Part shown: positions 8,760 to 11,476 of the stretch, one piece after another
Layout: every line of letters begins with the position of its first letter
How positions within the stretch are numbered: position 1 is the first letter of the stretch
Source of the DNA: Bacteroidota bacterium
GTDB lineage: Bacteria; Bacteroidota; Bacteroidia; Bacteroidales; UBA4417
Direction: 5' to 3'
Length of the DNA stretch: 11,476 nucleotides
Assembly: GCA_020048595.1 (NCBI GenBank)
Contig: JAIFMH010000063.1
Span: forward strand, 1-11,476
Notes under the pieces: model-generated
Seen by the model: the letters and a program-made list of their open reading frames with translations, nothing else
Told to the model about the DNA's origin: nothing
Database searches by the model: none
Made by a program: the position numbers and the translations under genes

Positions 8760-8782
8760 CTTGTCCATAAGCTATTGACAAG
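8760..8782. repeat. 23-base imperfect palindrome between paralogue A and the receptor gene
   Basis: The 199-base gap between the stop of paralogue A and the receptor start contains CTTGTC (8760-8765) and GACAAG (8777-8782), a perfect 6-base inverted pair. The inner ATA and TAT bases also pair around an AGC centre, with one mismatch between the two arms. On the minus strand no run of T follows, so it is a poor intrinsic terminator. It could be an operator or an mRNA fold that separates expression of the two genes. I found no convincing Bacteroidota promoter (TTTG then TAnnTTTG) in the gap. A 6-base pair could arise by chance in a gap of this size. Confidence 0.3.
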
Positions 8783-8836
8783 AACTGTATAAACATTCCG
8801 GTGAGAGAAATAGAGTTGCATGAACTGTAAATTGGA

Positions 8837-11044
8837 TCATTTACAACCAGGAACTCCTGCACCACCTAAATCGGTATATTCCTTAAGGGCAGAAGCGTCG
8901 GCATATTTCCAGTCGGGCATAATTGAATGATTTCTGAATGAATCGCCATAATATGTCTCCTCCATCAAACGGGTATATTTTATCCACCAGCAATATGCTT
9001 CTGCCATTTCCTCCCTTGCCAGGTCGGTCTGTCCCGATTTTTTATAGGTAGCCCCCCGGATTTTATGGGCATAATATATTCCCAGGCTGGCCATTTGCTT
9101 CACATTGTTAATAGCAATATCAAGATCGGCATCCCCATTTTCTTTTATGCTATTGATTAACGTAAGAGCCTTCTCCGAATCAGCCTGCATTTCATCGGCA
9201 ACTTCGTAAGATGATTTTTTACCATCACACTTTCCCGCTGCTGAAGCAGTAATATCACATAGATTTGATCCCTTTGCAACTGTTGTTTCGTTGGCAAACC
9301 CATCGATGGTTCTGAAGCCGGTTCCTCTTTCCGGATCGCTCCAGCAGCCTTCGGGATACCAATGGAAATCAAGACTCCACTTGCCCATTATCAGCTCAGT
9401 AACTTTGGGTAATGAACGGGAGGCAAGTGACCATGCCTGGAAAAGATTGTCAGATGAAATGGCAGGGTAGCGCACATCGAGCAGATTCTTAAATACATCG
9501 TCGCTGATTTGAGGATTATACGAGATCCGTCCCCAAAGCATTTCCATATACCATCTTCTCTCAACCTCCAGTTGACCGTTCATAGCCTCATTTTTATAGA
9601 AATAGGTCCGGCTTGGGGTATAACCGTCAGAACCGATATACATACCAGTAACTGTCTCTTTATCAGGAATACCGTACATATAGTCGCGTACAAATTTAGG
9701 ATCACCCCAGTTGAAGTAGAAGTAATCGTCGTTGCGAATAGTTACCCATGACTTAATGCCCAATTTTGTGCACGATTGTATTGAATTTGTCCATTGAGGT
9801 GTTGGAGTAGAATACATATGAGCCTGGGCATATTTATGAGAATAATTCAATGTTACATTTTTAACTTCTTTAAGTGAAGAATACTTTTCGTTCAGAATTT
9901 CAGGGCTTGAACCGATACCTCTGTGAATCAAATTGAATTTTCGTGATGGGTTTTTAGCCATATAATCACTAACCGCTTTTCCCATGGCATCCCAGGTCCA
10001 TTGTGTCTTCAGCCTGCTGTCTGCATTGAATCCCTGGGTTTCATTCATCATCCCATCTCCTGCTGAGATTCCAAAGCCATCGAGGTCAGGATAGGTTTCG
10101 ATAAGTGCCTGCATACTTTTATACATATAATCCAATGTGGTTGCATTGGTTCGAACCGCTGCAATGTCCGGATATTGGTCTTTGGCATAATCGAGATATA
10201 TATTCCAGTTAAAGAAATAGAATTTCATACCACGGTTGTGGGCATATTGCATCACTTCGCGCCAGAAAGAAACACGTTGTTCGTGGTTTAATTCCCTGAC
10301 AAAACCGTCAAATCCTTCAATGTTTGGCAGGGAGGCTTTCGGATAGTCGGGTAGTTTTACCAACGCCGGAAAAGGGTGATGTACCCAGACTGATAAAACA
10401 TTATAACGATTGCGGGCTTGCTGATCAATGAGTTTTTTCCAAAAAGTAATATCCCAGACATGAGGAATGGCTTTTTTAGTGGAATTTGAAGTCCAGCCTC
10501 CCACATATGTAGGAATTCTTTTGTCTAATGGCATATTGAGTTTCATCCCCCGGTTTAGCATAAACGGAGCTTCCTGATTGTTCCATGTACCTGAAAATCC
10601 CTCGAAGAGAATATTTTCAGCAACCTGGAATCCTCCGTACATGGCCCCGTTAATGTCACCGCCAAGCACCCAGTAAGAAAGTTGCTTCCTTCTGGTAGTG
10701 CGCAGAGCGTAAGCCTGTTCGCCCAACCCGGACGGAATAGTACCACCCTCACTGGCAAGTAATTTTGTAACTTCAGCATTTAAAGAAAGGGCGATCACAA
10801 CCTTCTTTTTAGTATACTTTGCATTCAGGGAGGATAGGGGAAACATTTCCACAGTATAACCCTTCGATTCCAGTGCAGATTTGATGTCACCTGCAGAGAA
10901 CTGAATTTGTGCTACGGAATTATCGGAAAAGAGGCCTACCGTTTCGGCAGAAGCTATAGACGAGTTGGTAAGAACCGTGATACTAAGTGCACAAAAATGT
11001 GCCAAAATTCTTTTTAACATATATCTGACTTTTGCTGGTTTCAT
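8837..11044 (-). CDS. Putative secreted glycoside hydrolase, GH67/GH20-like architecture (paralogue A)
   Basis: This is a 735-residue exported protein. The start at 11044 follows a purine-rich GAGAAAG stretch. A second in-frame ATG at 11020 (residue 9) would also give a good signal peptide, cleaved near residue 33 (SSIASA/ETVG). The GH67N/GH20b-like domain spans about 34-150 (FSAGDIKSALESKG, DINGAMYGGFQVAENI). The barrel-like region spans about 165-550 with RGMKLNMPLD, WVHHPFPALVK (220-230), LDGFGISAGD with D330, LIHRG (372-376), YAQAHMYS (405-412), IRNDD (436-440) and MYIGSDG (468-474). The loop after D330 is the longest among the three paralogues (about 20 residues before the WTWDA motif). 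The helical C-terminal region has C596, C606 and the terminal C734. It lies 74 bases after the DUF4038 gene and 199 bases before the receptor. Polysaccharide hydrolysis outside the cytoplasm is inferred from domain type and context; the family is not assigned to a known activity. Confidence 0.82.
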   Translation of the reverse strand: MKPAKVRYMLKRILAHFCALSITVLTNSSIASAETVGLFSDNSVAQIQFSAGDIKSALESKGYTVEMFPLSSLNAKYTKKKVVIALSLNAEVTKLLASEGGTIPSGLGEQAYALRTTRRKQLSYWVLGGDINGAMYGGFQVAENILFEGFSGTWNNQEAPFMLNRGMKLNMPLDKRIPTYVGGWTSNSTKKAIPHVWDITFWKKLIDQQARNRYNVLSVWVHHPFPALVKLPDYPKASLPNIEGFDGFVRELNHEQRVSFWREVMQYAHNRGMKFYFFNWNIYLDYAKDQYPDIAAVRTNATTLDYMYKSMQALIETYPDLDGFGISAGDGMMNETQGFNADSRLKTQWTWDAMGKAVSDYMAKNPSRKFNLIHRGIGSSPEILNEKYSSLKEVKNVTLNYSHKYAQAHMYSTPTPQWTNSIQSCTKLGIKSWVTIRNDDYFYFNWGDPKFVRDYMYGIPDKETVTGMYIGSDGYTPSRTYFYKNEAMNGQLEVERRWYMEMLWGRISYNPQISDDVFKNLLDVRYPAISSDNLFQAWSLASRSLPKVTELIMGKWSLDFHWYPEGCWSDPERGTGFRTIDGFANETTVAKGSNLCDITASAAGKCDGKKSSYEVADEMQADSEKALTLINSIKENGDADLDIAINNVKQMASLGIYYAHKIRGATYKKSGQTDLAREEMAEAYCWWIKYTRLMEETYYGDSFRNHSIMPDWKYADASALKEYTDLGGAGVPGCK

Positions 11045-11054
11045 AATATCTTTC

Positions 11055-11108
11055 TCAATTGTTGTTCCTTGTCAGCTCCTGTCGTGCTTAAGGAAGTCCC
11101 GGAATTGA
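11055..11108. other. Possible nested stem-loop between the DUF4038 gene and paralogue A
   Basis: Two 6-base inverted pairs are nested in the 74-base gap: TCAATT (11055-11060) with AATTGA (11103-11108), and TTCCTT (11065-11070) with AAGGAA (11090-11095). A further AGC/GCT pair (11074-11076 and 11086-11088) lies inside. The transcript could fold here, just ahead of the paralogue A start. No U-rich tail follows on the minus strand, so a classical terminator is unlikely. A processing site or an mRNA-stabilising structure within an operon is possible. The outer arm overlaps the region just upstream of the paralogue A start. Confidence 0.3.
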
Positions 11109-11118
11109 CTACAGTAAG

Positions 11119-11476
11119 CTACTTTCTTCTGACAAGTACGACCCAATCCTGGTTGCTGCTTTTTGGGGCTTTGCCCAGGGAAACCGTTTTACCTCCTTTA
11201 ACAGATCTTACATTTCCCTTTTGCAGGCTTCCACCAGTTACCGGGTTAAACCATTCGACGGTAAAATCGCCGTTTTCATAAGCCAGGTCCAGGTTCGTTG
11301 TATTAACATATGCCAGATACACAAGGTAGATTTCTCCGGGTTTGCCCAGGCAATGTTTTTCTTTGTCCATTTCATTATTTCCGATCAGGGCATCCATGTT
11401 TTTCATATCCTGGAAGGGTATATTGTTGTCAATTAAAAAGTTGACAGCTATGCGGCAGAAATCCCATGATTTATCC
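11119..11476 (-). CDS. DUF4038 (apiosidase-like) protein, C-terminal fragment with collagen-binding-like domain
   Basis: This is a partial gene: the frame is open to the right edge, so the start lies outside the window and about 118 residues are visible. Reading from the edge, KSWDFCRIAVNFLIDNNIPF and QDMKNMDALIG match the end of the DUF4038 barrel, where a Pro-Phe-x-x-Met pattern is typical. A small beta-domain follows (GEIYLVYLAY, NGDFTVEWFNPVTGG, SLGKAPKSSNQDWVVLVRRK), matching the domain Pfam calls 'putative collagen-binding domain of a collagenase'. This domain pair is common in secreted Bacteroidota enzymes, some of which remove plant or algal sugar side chains (GH140 apiosidase is a characterised example). 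An ATG at 11406 is internal and is not the true start. The stop is TAG at 11119-11121, followed by paralogue A on the same strand. The activity is inferred and the substrate is unknown. Confidence 0.78.
   Translation of the reverse strand, partial: DKSWDFCRIAVNFLIDNNIPFQDMKNMDALIGNNEMDKEKHCLGKPGEIYLVYLAYVNTTNLDLAYENGDFTVEWFNPVTGGSLQKGNVRSVKGGKTVSLGKAPKSSNQDWVVLVRRK

Noticed and set aside
8638..8865. Extension of the receptor reading frame by 76 residues to a start at 8865
   Set aside because: The extension has no family similarity, would overlap the end of paralogue A, and would bury a perfect signal peptide that starts at 8637.
11119..11406. A complete 95-residue small protein starting at ATG 11406
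   Set aside because: The frame is open to the window edge and the upstream residues match the end of a DUF4038 barrel, so this is the tail of a larger protein.

Overview
The window looks like part of a polysaccharide-utilisation-type locus from a member of the Bacteroidota, probably a Bacteroidales or Marinilabiliales-like environmental lineage. The phylum rests on a SusC-family TonB-dependent receptor, a Bacteroidota-type secreted hypothetical protein, and start sites without strong Shine-Dalgarno sequences. The finer placement is only an impression. Every gene lies on the minus strand, so transcription runs from the right edge to the left edge. I see no RNA gene, CRISPR array, transposase or attachment site.

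In transcription order the window holds: (1) the C-terminal end of a DUF4038/apiosidase-like protein with a collagen-binding-like tail (11476-11119, cut by the window edge); (2) secreted glycosidase-like paralogue A (11044-8837); (3) a SusC-like receptor (8637-5674) whose usual N-terminal carboxypeptidase-regulatory-like domain is missing; (4) paralogue B (5674-3473), which shares one base with the receptor stop; (5) a collapsed fourth paralogue (3439-2989) that keeps a signal peptide, two internal pieces and the C-terminal tail; (6) an AT-rich gene for a 223-residue secreted protein of unknown function (2907-2236); and (7) paralogue C (2246-63), which overlaps gene 6 by 11 bases. No non-coding stretch exceeds 200 bases.

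The main feature is the array of three intact, clearly homologous exported proteins of 727-735 residues plus a fourth dead copy. Each has an N-terminal domain of the kind seen ahead of GH67 alpha-glucuronidase and GH20 catalytic barrels, then a barrel-like region with conserved Asp/Glu, His and Arg motifs, and then a helical C-terminal region. I cannot assign them to a characterised CAZy family. Paralogues A and B resemble each other at the putative active site. C differs there: Glu replaces Asp, and an Asn-Asn-His-Pro-Phe motif replaces Val-His-His-Pro-Phe. This suggests duplication followed by a change in substrate.

The likely joint role is uptake of a glycan fragment by the receptor and its trimming outside the cytoplasm by the paralogues and the DUF4038 enzyme. 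The substrate is unknown. Two things are unusual: no SusD-like lipoprotein gene follows the receptor, and the receptor has lost its N-terminal extension.
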